The notes beneath the pieces were generated by a model. The model did not search any database. It was given only the letters and a program-made list of their open reading frames with translations, and was not told the origin of the DNA. From the NCBI RefSeq assembly GCF_001649575.2, contig NC_051451.1, forward strand, positions 26,872,636-26,936,635: a stretch of 64,000 nt of DNA, given 5' to 3'. Source of the stretch: Kryptolebias marmoratus (lineage: Eukaryota > Chordata > Actinopteri > Cyprinodontiformes > Rivulidae). Both the position numbers and the translations under genes were made by a program. Shown one piece after another: positions 11,059 to 28,584 of the stretch (positions are counted from its first letter, which is position 1; each line of letters opens with the position of its first letter).

Positions 11059-12317
11059 TGTTAGAGGAAGCCGGGGTGGTCGTACAGGACAGACAGCGGG
11101 GAGCCTGGAGAGGTGAAGTAACCTTTACGAAGACGAGAGGAGCAAAGAAGTTAAACTCCTTTACTTTACTCTGGGTTAGTTTGTAGATTTGTTAACAGAT
11201 GAAAATTAACTGAGTCAAACACAGAAAAGAGGCACGAATGGAGACAATTATTGGAGCTTTTCCAAAATAAAACACCCTGCAGACCAGAGGAATCAAAGAC
11301 GGCTGGATGAGATCTGGGTCGAGCATCCAAAGCAACGGGCAGAGCGGAGACGAGCGAAGGGGACGGTTTCCAAGACGGCAGTGAGACCCGCTGGGTCAAG
11401 AGACGAGGACACAGACTAAAAGACAGGAAGTGGCAGACAGTGGATCTGTTGGACACAGGAAGACGACCTGCTGGGAAATAAATCGGAATAAATCTCCTTG
11501 CAGTCAGAGATCCACAGTGTTTAATAAGGCATCGTCTCTCCGTCAAAGTGCCGACAGCTAAAACTAAAACTCACAGACTGAACCGCTCTTTTTCCTTTTC
11601 TTTTAAAGACTGAAAAATCATTTAGGCATGCATTTACACCAGGTAGTATATCTCTATTGCTATTGTACACATAAAATATAGAAACGTACGAAAGGAGTTG
11701 GAAACACAGGCGATAGAAATGTGCATGATTGAAAAAATCCTGTTAATATAGAAATGTTACTTTTTTTTGGTTCATGAAACAAAATATTTAGAAAAGAAAT
11801 TAAGTTTACAAAACAAAAAAAAAATGAAGACAATGTGCAAAATTTGAATCCATGCAAGTAATTAGTTGCATCAAGCAGCCGAGGTGCTTCAGTGACGGAT
11901 CTGTGGAGGAAGAGGAGAACCAGACGAAGCATGAATAATAACACTGATCGTTTCCTCAGCAGCAGCACGCCGCAGGAACGTTTTCTCATCACCGAAGAGA
12001 AGAAATACTGGAAGGCGAAGCAACACGATCACCTGGAAGCTCTTCATGTTCTCCAAACGGAGCGTCTGGAGCTTTCCGAGTCGGATATCTGAAGGAATCA
12101 TTTTTGTGGTGACAAACCAGGAAAAATAACCTTTTTGGTTTTAGAAGATGTCCTAAACTGAAAACATGAACAGACAGAGTTCCCCCCAGTTTCCACGGAA
12201 AGTTTGACAGTTTAAACACAAACTTCCTGTTTGCACATCGAGCCTTTCTTTCTGCAAGTTCGCCCAAATGAAGTCCTAATCAGGTTCTGAGTTACTTTCA
12301 TTAAAGCTTGCTTATTT

Positions 12318-12500
12318 TTTACAACCCAATTCTGTAAAAGTAAATAAAAACAGAATGTAATGACCTATATTTAACTTACCATTTTGTAGGAAAGATGAGA
12401 TCATTTTGAGTTTTCTGGCAGCAACACGTCTCAAACAAATCAACAGCTGGAGGACAATTTAACTAATTAGGTTAATTAGAGACGTGTTGCTGCCGTCAGA
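12318..12500. mobile_element. Short family C deletion derivative
   Basis: It starts with acaacccaattctgtaaaag and taaataaaaacagaatgtaa, resembling the family C terminus. It also holds a perfect 16-bp inverted repeat, ggcagcaacacgtctc (from 12418) and gagacgtgttgctgcc (to 12494). Confidence 0.55.
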
Positions 12501-13457
12501 TTCAAAGTTTTATTAATGGTTTAAAGAAAAGGTTGTTTTCTAATTTAAACATTTAATGTTTTCTCTCTTCCTGTCTGAGGAAACTATGGATTTAGATTTT
12601 TAAATCGTTTCTTTCGGTCTTTAATTTTGTTCGACACAACATCCAAACTTTATCAGAATTCAGGTTTTAAAATGATTGTTTTTGATCAGTTTATTTTTGG
12701 AGAATTATTATAAATTAGTGATAATTTGCAGATGTAGCTTCTTGTTTCTAATCTAAAAACATGCGAGATGCTGTCATCAATAACATGTTATATTATTTTA
12801 AACAGCACTCTTGGTTGAGTAAATTATTTCCAAAAGGTTTTAGATTTTCAGATTTTTTAGAAAACTGAACAGAGGAAAACGTCCGGCCTACTTTCTAAGA
12901 GACTGTGGAGGAACTCTGCATTTAACGACTCTGGTTCTTAAAATCTGAAGTTTTTTCTTCTAAACGTTCCCCTGAAAACAGCAAATAACTTCCTGCCAAC
13001 ACTGAGGAATCTGACGTTTCCCTCTCCAGGATCATAAACCTACAGATGATGGAACACGTGCAGTGCAATGAGCTCCATGTGCAAATTATTTGCAAATTTG
13101 ACATTTTTTGAAGAAAATGTGTCGGATGGTGACGTCTTTGGGTGATGAACACGAGCACCTGAAGCCAAACTGAGGAAACGGGATGAAACTGACTCTTAAA
13201 TATAATTAAAAAGGCAACGTGAAAGCAAAACAAACAAATAAATAACTTGGCTTTTAAAACGAGTGCAGCGTTTGTCCATCCTACACTTCATCACGTATGT
13301 AACTACAGGTACAGGTCAAAATGTTTCAAAAGGAAACATTTTGCTGCAGCTGAAGTCTGATTTTCACATTAAGGCAATGACTGTTTTACAAATAGATGGA
13401 AATGGGACACAAAATAAATACACAAACATTATTTTCTCCTGGATAATTACAGGGCTT

Positions 13458-13458
<1 letters not shown>

Positions 13459-13493
<35 letters not shown>
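13459..13493. repeat. (CA)n microsatellite at gap edge
   Basis: An uninterrupted CA run leads directly into the assembly gap, which is the likely cause of the gap. Confidence 0.95.
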
Positions 13494-13738
13494 NNNNNNN
13501 NNNNNNNNNNNNNNNNNNNNNNNNNNNNNNNNNNNNNNNNNNNNNNNNNNNNNNNNNNNNNNNNNNNNNNNNNNNNNNNNNNNNNNNNNNNNNNNNNNNN
13601 NNNNNNNNNNNNNNNNNNNNNNNNNNNNNNNNNNNNNNNNNNNNNNNNNNNNNNNNNNNNNNNNNNNNNNNNNNNNNNNNNNNNNNNNNNNNNNNNNNNN
13701 NNNNNNNNNNNNNNNNNNNNNNNNNNNNNNNNNNNNNN
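13494..13738. other. Assembly gap of 245 N
   Basis: Unknown bases between a CA microsatellite and a G/C-rich run. No coding exon of fhip2a is missing, because the stop codon is at 13938. Confidence 0.99.
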
Positions 13739-13937
13739 CGCCTCCCCCCGGGGCGGGGGGGTCAGAGGAAGAGGGATGATGAAACCTGTCTGTGTGGGCT
13801 TTAACAGCTATGCAGGGGAGAGCAGTCAGTGGTAATGTTTCGTCCCCACAGGCCCCGTCTATCCGTCCGTCCCGACCTGTCCGCCCAGCTGAGGCAGATG
13901 GAAGAACAGCAGGGGGGGGGGCGGGAGTAAAATAAAA

Positions 13938-21280
<7,343 letters not shown>

Positions 21281-21600
21281 TTTGTTCTTCGACTGGACCA
21301 GTTTCTCCCGAGAAGACCGAGAGAATTCCTCTATCTTCTTCTTCCTGTTACCGCCGCCTCGCTCCAGATTGGAGGTTTCATACAATGACCCTTGTAACGA
21401 AAAGGATATAAACGTGAGCCGTAAAGTCGGCCGGAGGAGTCTCTCACAGGTCCGGATACGAGCACTGTAAACAAACCGTCCACGGCAGCCTGCGCTCGGT
21501 GATTGCTCACCCTGGACACGGTGGCACTTCCCTCGCCAACAGCTGCGGGTAATGACCGGCAGGGGGCGCAGTGACACCGGACAACGTTCACCGATTCAAA
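21281..21600 (-). promoter_or_regulatory. fhip2a: fhip2a 5' UTR and promoter region
   Basis: Sequence directly upstream of the fhip2a ATG is richer in CpG than its surroundings. It includes purine-rich tracts and a CCGGCAGGGGGCGCAG motif (21556-21571). I see no TATA box. The transcription start is not determined. Confidence 0.5.
21556..21571 (+). promoter_or_regulatory. CTCF-like motif near fhip2a start
   Basis: CCGGCAGGGGGCGCAG fits the CTCF core (CCASYAGRKGGCR). It lies about 280 bases upstream of the fhip2a ATG. Motif match only. Confidence 0.4.
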
Positions 21601-21699
21601 TGAACGGTTCCCGAAGAAATGAACGAACACGTTCACTTTGGGAACTGAATTATAGCTGTAGCTAGTTTTTAATATTGGTGCTGTTTTTATCCGTTTAAT

Positions 21700-22400
21700 T
21701 AGCAAAACGTTCAGCTCATTCATGAGATGGGTGCTGATTTGTTTTGGTAACTTTTCAGCTTTTCAAAATATTCAACTTTACTTACATTTTTGTGAGAGAT
21801 TCTTACATTTTTGGTTAACCTTTTGCTACTTTTAGCTTTTAGCCATCCTTTTAATACAACTACAATTTCTCTTCTTTTACCTACCTATTTAGCTTTTAAC
21901 AAGACTTGCTACTTTTAGCTACCTTTTGCTACCTTAAGCTTTTAGCCAGCTTGTAACCAGCCTTTTACTGCTTTTAGTTTTTATATAGCCTTTTTATGAT
22001 TTTTAACTAACGTTTTGATGCATTTACATTTTTGCCACTTTTAGCCCTTTGATAGTTTTGACTAGCATTTTGCTTCTTTTAGCTTTCACCTATCATTCTG
22101 CTGCTTTTAGCTTGCCATTTGCTTTTACTTAGACATTTGCTACTTTTAGCTAACCGTGTGCTATTTTTAGCTTTTATATAGCCTTCTGCTACTTTTAACT
22201 TTTAATCTTTTAGCTTACATTTCCATACATTTAGCTTTCAGCTGGCCTTTCGCTGCTTTTAGTTAGTGTTTTGATAGTTTTAACTATTTTTAACTAGCCG
22301 TTTGCTACTTAGCTAGGCTTTTGTGACATTTAGCTTTTAGCTAGCATCTTGCTGCTTTTGGCTTTTAGCTAGTGTTCTGCTTCCTTAAGCTTTAAAACCT
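21700..22400. mobile_element. Family A repeat with TTTTAGCT array
   Basis: It begins gttcagctcattcatgagat and ttcaaaatattcaactttac, then about 550 bases of degenerate CTACTTTTAGCTTTTAGCTAGC. It lies upstream of fhip2a. Confidence 0.65.
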
Positions 22401-23580
22401 CAGTTTCAAAATGTAATCTGTCGTGTTTCCATTATTATGCTGAACTGAAAACCTGTCCTGTTTTGGTTTTTACTCTTCAGGTCGTTCTGAGAATAAAGTG
22501 GAAAATAAGAAAGAATCTGTGAGATTTTTTTTTTTTTTCCTCTAAAGCAGCCAAATAATGTGGGGAAATGAAAGCTGCTCTGGTTGCTCCAGCCTTCATG
22601 GTTTCTCTCTCCTGAAGGAGACTCGGAGCCGACGCCGGCTGCAGGAGGAAGGATTTTTTATTTCTACAGCTGAAGGAATAACTCTGCAATCATGTGACGA
22701 TCCCTTCAAATATGCAATGAAAGGATGCCGTCTGCTCAGGACACGCCCTGGCTTCTCTCCATCGAGCATTTCCCCCTCTTGTCTGCCCCAAAATATGCTG
22801 TTCCCCACATAAAATGACAGAGACAAACGATCCTGGATGGTCATATTAAAACCAACCCCTGCTGTTAAAGAGAATAGAGGCTCTGCCTACCGGGCATGTC
22901 AGCTGCTGGAGGTGAGTATCTTCATGACGACACACACGGAGGAGAACGTGGCTTCATCTCAGAGCTGCAGGATGGAAAATGAGTCCTTTCAGGAAAATAA
23001 AAACGAGTCGAAGCAGGTAACACCGGTGCACCTTCCCTCTGCTGCAGCCCCCCTTTTCAGAGCAGAACTCATTTTATTGAAATGCACAGCAACCTGGGTA
23101 AATATTTGACTTTTATAAACCTACTTTTTCTACTTTAATCTGCGCCGGTTCGTCTCATTAGTTAAAAGCTGCCCTCTGTTACTGACATTTGGTAATCCCT
23201 TTATCTGCTAGGTGATTAAGTGGTGATGTCAGGTGATTAAACTTCTCAGATTTTCAGTAAAATGCAGCAGAAATACTTCCTGTAAATTTTCTCTCACCCG
23301 TTTTATTTTTAGACACATTTAGCTTCACTGACACCAGTTGAGAAGAACTCCTTTATGTTTGGATCCTGTTAGCAGCTGCTTTGTGTTTTATTTAGTCTCT
23401 GTGCTGTAATTCATAATGTGATGCTTTCACTCACTTTAAAGGGACAGTTCAGATAATTTGAAGTAGAGTTCTGTCTAAAAATTAAGAACTATTAGTATCT
23501 TACCTGCTGTAGATAGCTTTGGGGAGGACTGTGGTTTGGAGAAATTTAATTTAAAGGGTAAAGGTGTCAGGTCTGTCTCG
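22400..23580. other. Intergenic DNA, nothing recognised
   Basis: Between the family A repeat upstream of fhip2a and the next family B copy I see no exon, RNA gene or known element. Confidence 0.5.
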
Positions 23581-23765
23581 TACCAATTTATGAAAGTTCT
23601 CAGAAAGTTGATATACATCATCAGATAAAGAACTTTTGAACTCAATTCAAGATGGCTGCCACAGTCAACTGACTTAAAAGAAATACAAATAGCTATAATT
23701 CGGTTAATTTTAAAGTTATTGTGCTAAAGTCTGGTGTGGTAGTAGCTGAGAGTCATTCTCAAGAC
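23580..23765 (+). repeat. Family B repeat copy
   Basis: It contains tcaattcaagatggctgcca and ggtagtagctgagagtcatt. Confidence 0.7.
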
Positions 23766-23779
23766 ATGAGCTCTTAACT

Positions 23780-24250
23780 TTAGGTGAACTGTTGGAGTCA
23801 AGCAACACAGGAGCAGGTAAACCTGTTGGTATCCTTCCAAAAAGCTTCAGTTTGGTCCCATCAGTCTCAGAAACGTCTCCTAGAAACTCTGGTTTCTGTC
23901 AACCTGCAGTTTGGTGAATTCCCGTCTGGCCGGTGGAGCCTCCTGGTTCTTCTTCCATCACTATGATTCAAAAAGTCACGACTGGTGGGATCAGAGACTT
24001 TGACCCTGAAGCTCAGCATGAATGGTTTGGGGTCCTTGGCTTTTTTTCCTACTATCTGTCTGATCGACCTGGGGTCGCATTTCCTCTTGCGTCCACGTTC
24101 TGACAGGTTGGCTACAGTCCCAAGAACCTTCTACTTTCTCCTAATATTGCAGCTGTGGTCAGAGAGGTGGTCTTTGCTCTTCTCTTTGAGCTTCTCAGAC
24201 AGTTCTCACCTTTTGTTTTCTCTGCTCCATGTTCAGAGTGGTGAACATGT
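23780..24250. repeat. Interspersed repeat family D copy
   Basis: It contains gatcagagactttgaccctg, gaaccttctactttctccta and cagctgtggtcagagaggtg. A continuation with ctaatgaaggtcaaacactt lies near 24460, interrupted by a LINE tail. Confidence 0.5.
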
Positions 24251-24254
24251 CCGT

Positions 24255-24430
24255 CCTTCCATCCATCTTCCACCGCTTATCCTTGGTTGGGTCGCAGGGG
24301 CAACCGGTCCAGAAAGGAAACCCAGCAACACTCTCCACCTCCTCCTGGGGGATCCCAAGATCCCAAGGTGTTTCTAGACTAGAGAAGATACATAATCCCT
24401 GCCCTGAGGTCTCTTCCCTCCTTCCAGAAC
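24255..24430 (-). mobile_element. Rex1-like LINE 3' tail inserted in family D
   Basis: Sequence tccatccatcttccaccgct, tatccttggttgggtcgcag and cctcctgggggatcccaag is the typical 3' tail of these LINEs on the minus strand. Confidence 0.6.
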
Positions 24431-24782
24431 CTAGTTTGACTTGAAGGCTCCTGTGATACTAATGAAGGTCAAACACTTTTGAAAAATAACTTTAAAGCAA
24501 AGATGAATGGTCTCTTTAAGGGTATGCATTAGATAATTGTTTTAATGGGCTGATAAGGTACCAATGTCCCAAGGAACCACTGTGATATTTCTGAGATTAA
24601 ACTTGTTTTAAGTTTTCAGCAATCCGCTTCGGTCTCTGAGCAGCTGTTAGCTTCTCCATTTCAAAAGATCTGAAACTTGAAGGTGATTTTTCCAGAGAGA
24701 GTACTATAAATTTAAAAAATGTGATCACATGTAGCAGAGCTCCATCTGCTCTCTGAGCTCCTTAAGGGCCGTCGGTAGCTTT

Positions 24783-25441
24783 TGCCCCTTTTCCATTGGC
24801 TCTACTTGAGCAGCCCCGCTCCACTCGGCTCTGTAAACAATGCGTCGCGTTTCCACCCGCCAGTCTGCTCGGTAGCAGAGGAACGCCTCCTTGTGTTGTT
24901 GCTGGTTTTTGAGCTTCTGGGGATTCTCCTGAGATTTCAGGAAGAGAGGCACAGTGGAAGAAATGCTCTGGATGCCGCGATTGTTGCGCGGAGTTCTGTA
25001 ACTCTGTCTGTAATTTTGTTCTTGTGTTGTAAAGCACTTTGAGTCGCCTCGTGCTGAAAAGTGGTATATAAATAAATGTACCTACCTACCTACAGCTGTT
25101 ATCTGCCGGAGATTTCAGGCTTTACAGCGCCTTCAGCTGGGGGACAAACATTTCAGGGTAAGCTAACGCTGTTGTTTAGTCCTATTACTTCGCTACCGTT
25201 CCAAAATTGTCGGTGTTTTCTTCGCTCTTCTTACGCTTCAATCTGACCACACCCACGACCAATGAGTGAACAGGAGCTAGCCTGCATAACTCACGAAAGC
25301 AGGGCCGGCCCGGTTGGATCCTGCTCCGAAGCAGGGCCAAAAATTGCCGGGGCTGGCGTCGAAAAAAGGCCCCTGGAAACGCTCGCAAAGCAAGCAGAGT
25401 AGAGTGGAGCCGGGACCTTTAGAGCCAATGGAAAAGGGGCA
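24783..25441. mobile_element. DNA-transposon-like element with inverted ends
   Basis: The left end tgccccttttccattggctct and GCTCCACTC are mirrored by agagccaatggaaaaggggc at the right end (25421-25440) and gagtggagc. It has no intact transposase. An inner segment, aagcactttgagtcgcctcg then gtatataaataaa, looks like a LINE or SINE tail. Confidence 0.65.
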
Positions 25442-27380
25442 TTACTTGCACTGAGAGGCTCGCATGTATGAAAAATAAAAGAAGAATTGATGCAAAGAAA
25501 GAAGAACGGCACAGGGTGCGTGTTGTGCTGGAAAAGCCCAGCATGCCCGCAAGAATGTATTACAGGGCGGGGTGACTAATGGAAAGGCTTCACTCCCAAG
25601 GTAAAAGCTGCTGGCCTTGTGCTGATAACAGGGAAGTGGAGGGTGGGGGCTGGGAGGTCACAACAGAACTGAAGGCGCAGCGATGAGGATGATGATGCTC
25701 ACTGGACAAATGTAGGACGGGCTGGTTGTAGAAGAAAACATTCTGGGATGGGAAACTGAGTAGCTTTGTTTTCCCTTTTCACATGGACACTGAAAACATT
25801 TGGCTTCTGCTCGCATCGTGGCTTTAATTTTCCTTCCTTCATCACAGCTGTGGTCAGTTTTGTTTGTCAAAGTCAACTAAACATTTAGAGGACGTTTTGC
25901 ACACGGCGTAAATCTTTCTGGTCCACAACATAAACGACTGCAGTGCGAAAGTAAATATTTTATTAACTTTGCCATATGTTGTAAAACTTGTACGGTCAGG
26001 ATCTACAATGTTTTGATGTTATATATCTTATCCTACATATCTGTGTTATATCACTTCAGGCCTGTCCACACAGGAAGGTGTTTTTGTAAATATGTGTAAG
26101 TGTTTTATTGTTTCAGCCGTGCGTTTTGACGCCTGATTATGTTATGGGGAAGGAAAGTCATAGAACTGGTTTGATACTTTGGTGTAATAGATTTTGCAAA
26201 AATGGTTTTTGCTAAGAGTATGAATTCATATCATGGATGACCCTTTTTTTTATTATTATTATTAAATGCTGACATAAAACCGATATAGATCATTACAAAT
26301 CTTTAACTTTTCGGCCATATTTAGTTCAATATTTGCATTTTTAACAGTTACTCGTTTCTCAGCCTTCAGATCCTGTCTTACTTCAATGAGCTGACAAGGC
26401 TGAGTAATAATAATAATAATGTTGATAATAATAATAAATTTGTATATAACCCTGCAGTAGAGTTTTGGACATCCTGAAGTTTACGATGAGCTTCGTACAA
26501 ATAAGACACCATAGGAGTCCAAACGGGAGGTGAAGGCACGGATTGGGGTTTCTGGAAGAGAAGGGGGGTAGTGGGTGGAGAAGAGCTGATGTAGGTTTGG
26601 GTGTCATCGGCGTATGAGGGGAGTTTGAGGTCATGGCTTGAGATGATGTAAATAAAAAAAGAGGAGAGGTTTAGCTGAGCAGCGGGGGAGTGAGAGTTAC
26701 CAGCATCGTCAAACTGCTCCCATCACGCTCCCCTCTTCTCAGCCCCTCACAGGCTATGAGGTACTTACTTTTCATAAATGAAGGATGTCTGTTTGCGGGG
26801 GATTAACTGTGATTATCAGAACTGTGAGCACCACCGGGCCGTCAGGGTTTGTACTCTGAGCTCCATTGATCTTCATCAGCAGTCAGAGGAGTGATGAAGA
26901 CCACATCCTTAACGGGGGGAGTTCAGAACCATCTCAGTACCCGGACTCAACCCTACAGATGTTTTAACATCAGCTACGCTTCCTCCTGCTTCTTCATTGT
27001 TGTGTAAGTTTGATTGTGTCTTTTCAGTCTTTTTATGAACTTTAGAGGCAAAAAACTGTTCTGAAATGATAGATTTTCGCAGCTTGAACCAGACTTCAGA
27101 AGAGAGAACAGTCAAATCATTTCATTCTGTTTTTATTTACATTTCAGATTGAATCATTTAAAGGCCTTGGCTGGTTAAACTGTATAGCAGTAAAGAAGGT
27201 AATCCCCCCCCCCCTTTCTGTGGATCTATGGATTTGCCTGACCCTGAATCCAGTCTGCACATCCTGTCCACCGTACCTGTTACACTGCAGTGTAATCTAA
27301 CAGATCAATGGTGGATAAAAACGGGAGGCATGGCTCCGTTCTGCAGTAACTCAATCTGATGCCCCCCTCCCTCCTTTTCC
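25442..27380. other. Intergenic DNA between fhip2a and ablim1
   Basis: No coding exon seen. It has an AT-rich TAA run near 26406-26430, a family C fragment near 27110-27165 and a C-run at 27207-27216. The right end becomes GC-richer toward candidate first exon A. Confidence 0.5.
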
Positions 27381-27566
27381 TACCACCACAGAGGGCTTGC
27401 TCATGCTGCAAGACAGCACGACCCTCTGCCTCAGCACTTTCCTGTCTCGCTCCGGGTGTGTTTCTACGTGCGGATCAGGCGCATGCACGTGTCCTGGCTG
27501 AAGCTTGAATAATTGAAGGAGTGAAAGCAGCGCCGGACGGGACGGTGTGTCTGGGATCGTGTAGAG

Positions 27567-27657
27567 ATGGAGGAGAGGAGAGCACTGAAGCAGGAGCCTG
27601 GATATGAGGGGCTCTGCAACTACGCCCAAAGAATCACCTCCTGCTTCGGACTGGATG
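27567..27657 (+). CDS. ablim1: Candidate ablim1 alternative first exon A
   Basis: An ATG opens a frame (MEERRALKQEPGYEGLCNYA, then QRITSCFGLD) ending at GATG|gtaaga. The single leftover G matches the phase required by the LIM1 exon at 41156 (G+TG gives Val before AHTQD). There is GC-rich, promoter-like DNA just upstream. I do not recall this N-terminus from other species, so it is an inference from phase, donor and open frame. Confidence 0.5.
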
Positions 27658-28509
27658 GTAAGATGGGGGAAAGATGGAGGTGTGTGTGTCTGGGGGGTGG
27701 TGTAGATCAGAATTTAGACAAAGCTGTGGTTTTCAAAGTGCAGGGGCAGCGTTTCTCTTCCTTCCGGCGCATGTTTGAGTGGATTTGTGAGCGTGTGGGT
27801 AGCTGTGAAGATGACAACAAGCGCAGAGCTGCTCTCAGACACATGTGGGCGAAATGTTGGTTTTAGCTTACGATCATCACACCTGATCCAGAACGGAGCT
27901 CTGGATTTCTGAATGAAGGCTTGAAAGCGTGTAAATCAATCAAGATGAGTATGGCTCTAATTAGAAGCTACCTGTGCTGCCGAAGGGAAGAAGGCAGTAA
28001 GGATTTCACTCATGTTTATCTGTTAGCAAAATACCTCCTGAACATCCGGATGGATTAAAAACTCCCAGAAAGTAATCATTGGATAAACAAACAACTGACA
28101 ACCAAATTTAAAAACGGTCATCACAGCCAACTGACCTCACAAAACACAAAAATGGCTCCAACTTCATCAGTTTTACAGACATGGAGTTAAAATCTGGTGG
28201 TAGTAGCTGAGAGTCATTCTCATCAAGACTCCAGATGTTACACATCTTCCTTTGAGATGCTGGCACCGACTGTTGAAGTCAACCCTGTTTGTTAGCAAAT
28301 TATCAAATTTAATTAATCAAATTTAGAACTTGACCCAATTCAAGATGGCCGCTACAGGTAATTAATGTTATTCAGCACAAAAATGCTCATAACTTGACCA
28401 GTTTTACAGATATTAAGCTAAAATTTGATGTGAGTCTTTCATAACAGAAACTTTAAACGCGACATTTTTGAGAAGTCAAACCTTTTGGTCAAGGTTTGAC
28501 CAAAAAAAA

Positions 28510-28584
<75 letters not shown>

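Larger units (their letters stand above)
11560..13493 (-). other. Possible fhip2a 3' UTR and downstream DNA
   Basis: AT-rich sequence lies downstream of the fhip2a stop and is interrupted by the assembly gap. No convincing coding exon is seen. A poly(A) site could not be assigned. The 12310-12500 part is a repeat, so a continuous UTR is doubtful. Confidence 0.25.

Noticed and set aside
11166..11546. 126-codon minus-strand frame
   Set aside because: No family recognised, no clear splice sites, and neighbouring DNA is repeat-derived; could not be supported as a gene.
13263..13835. 190-codon open frame
   Set aside because: Most of it is translated assembly gap (N) and a CA microsatellite.
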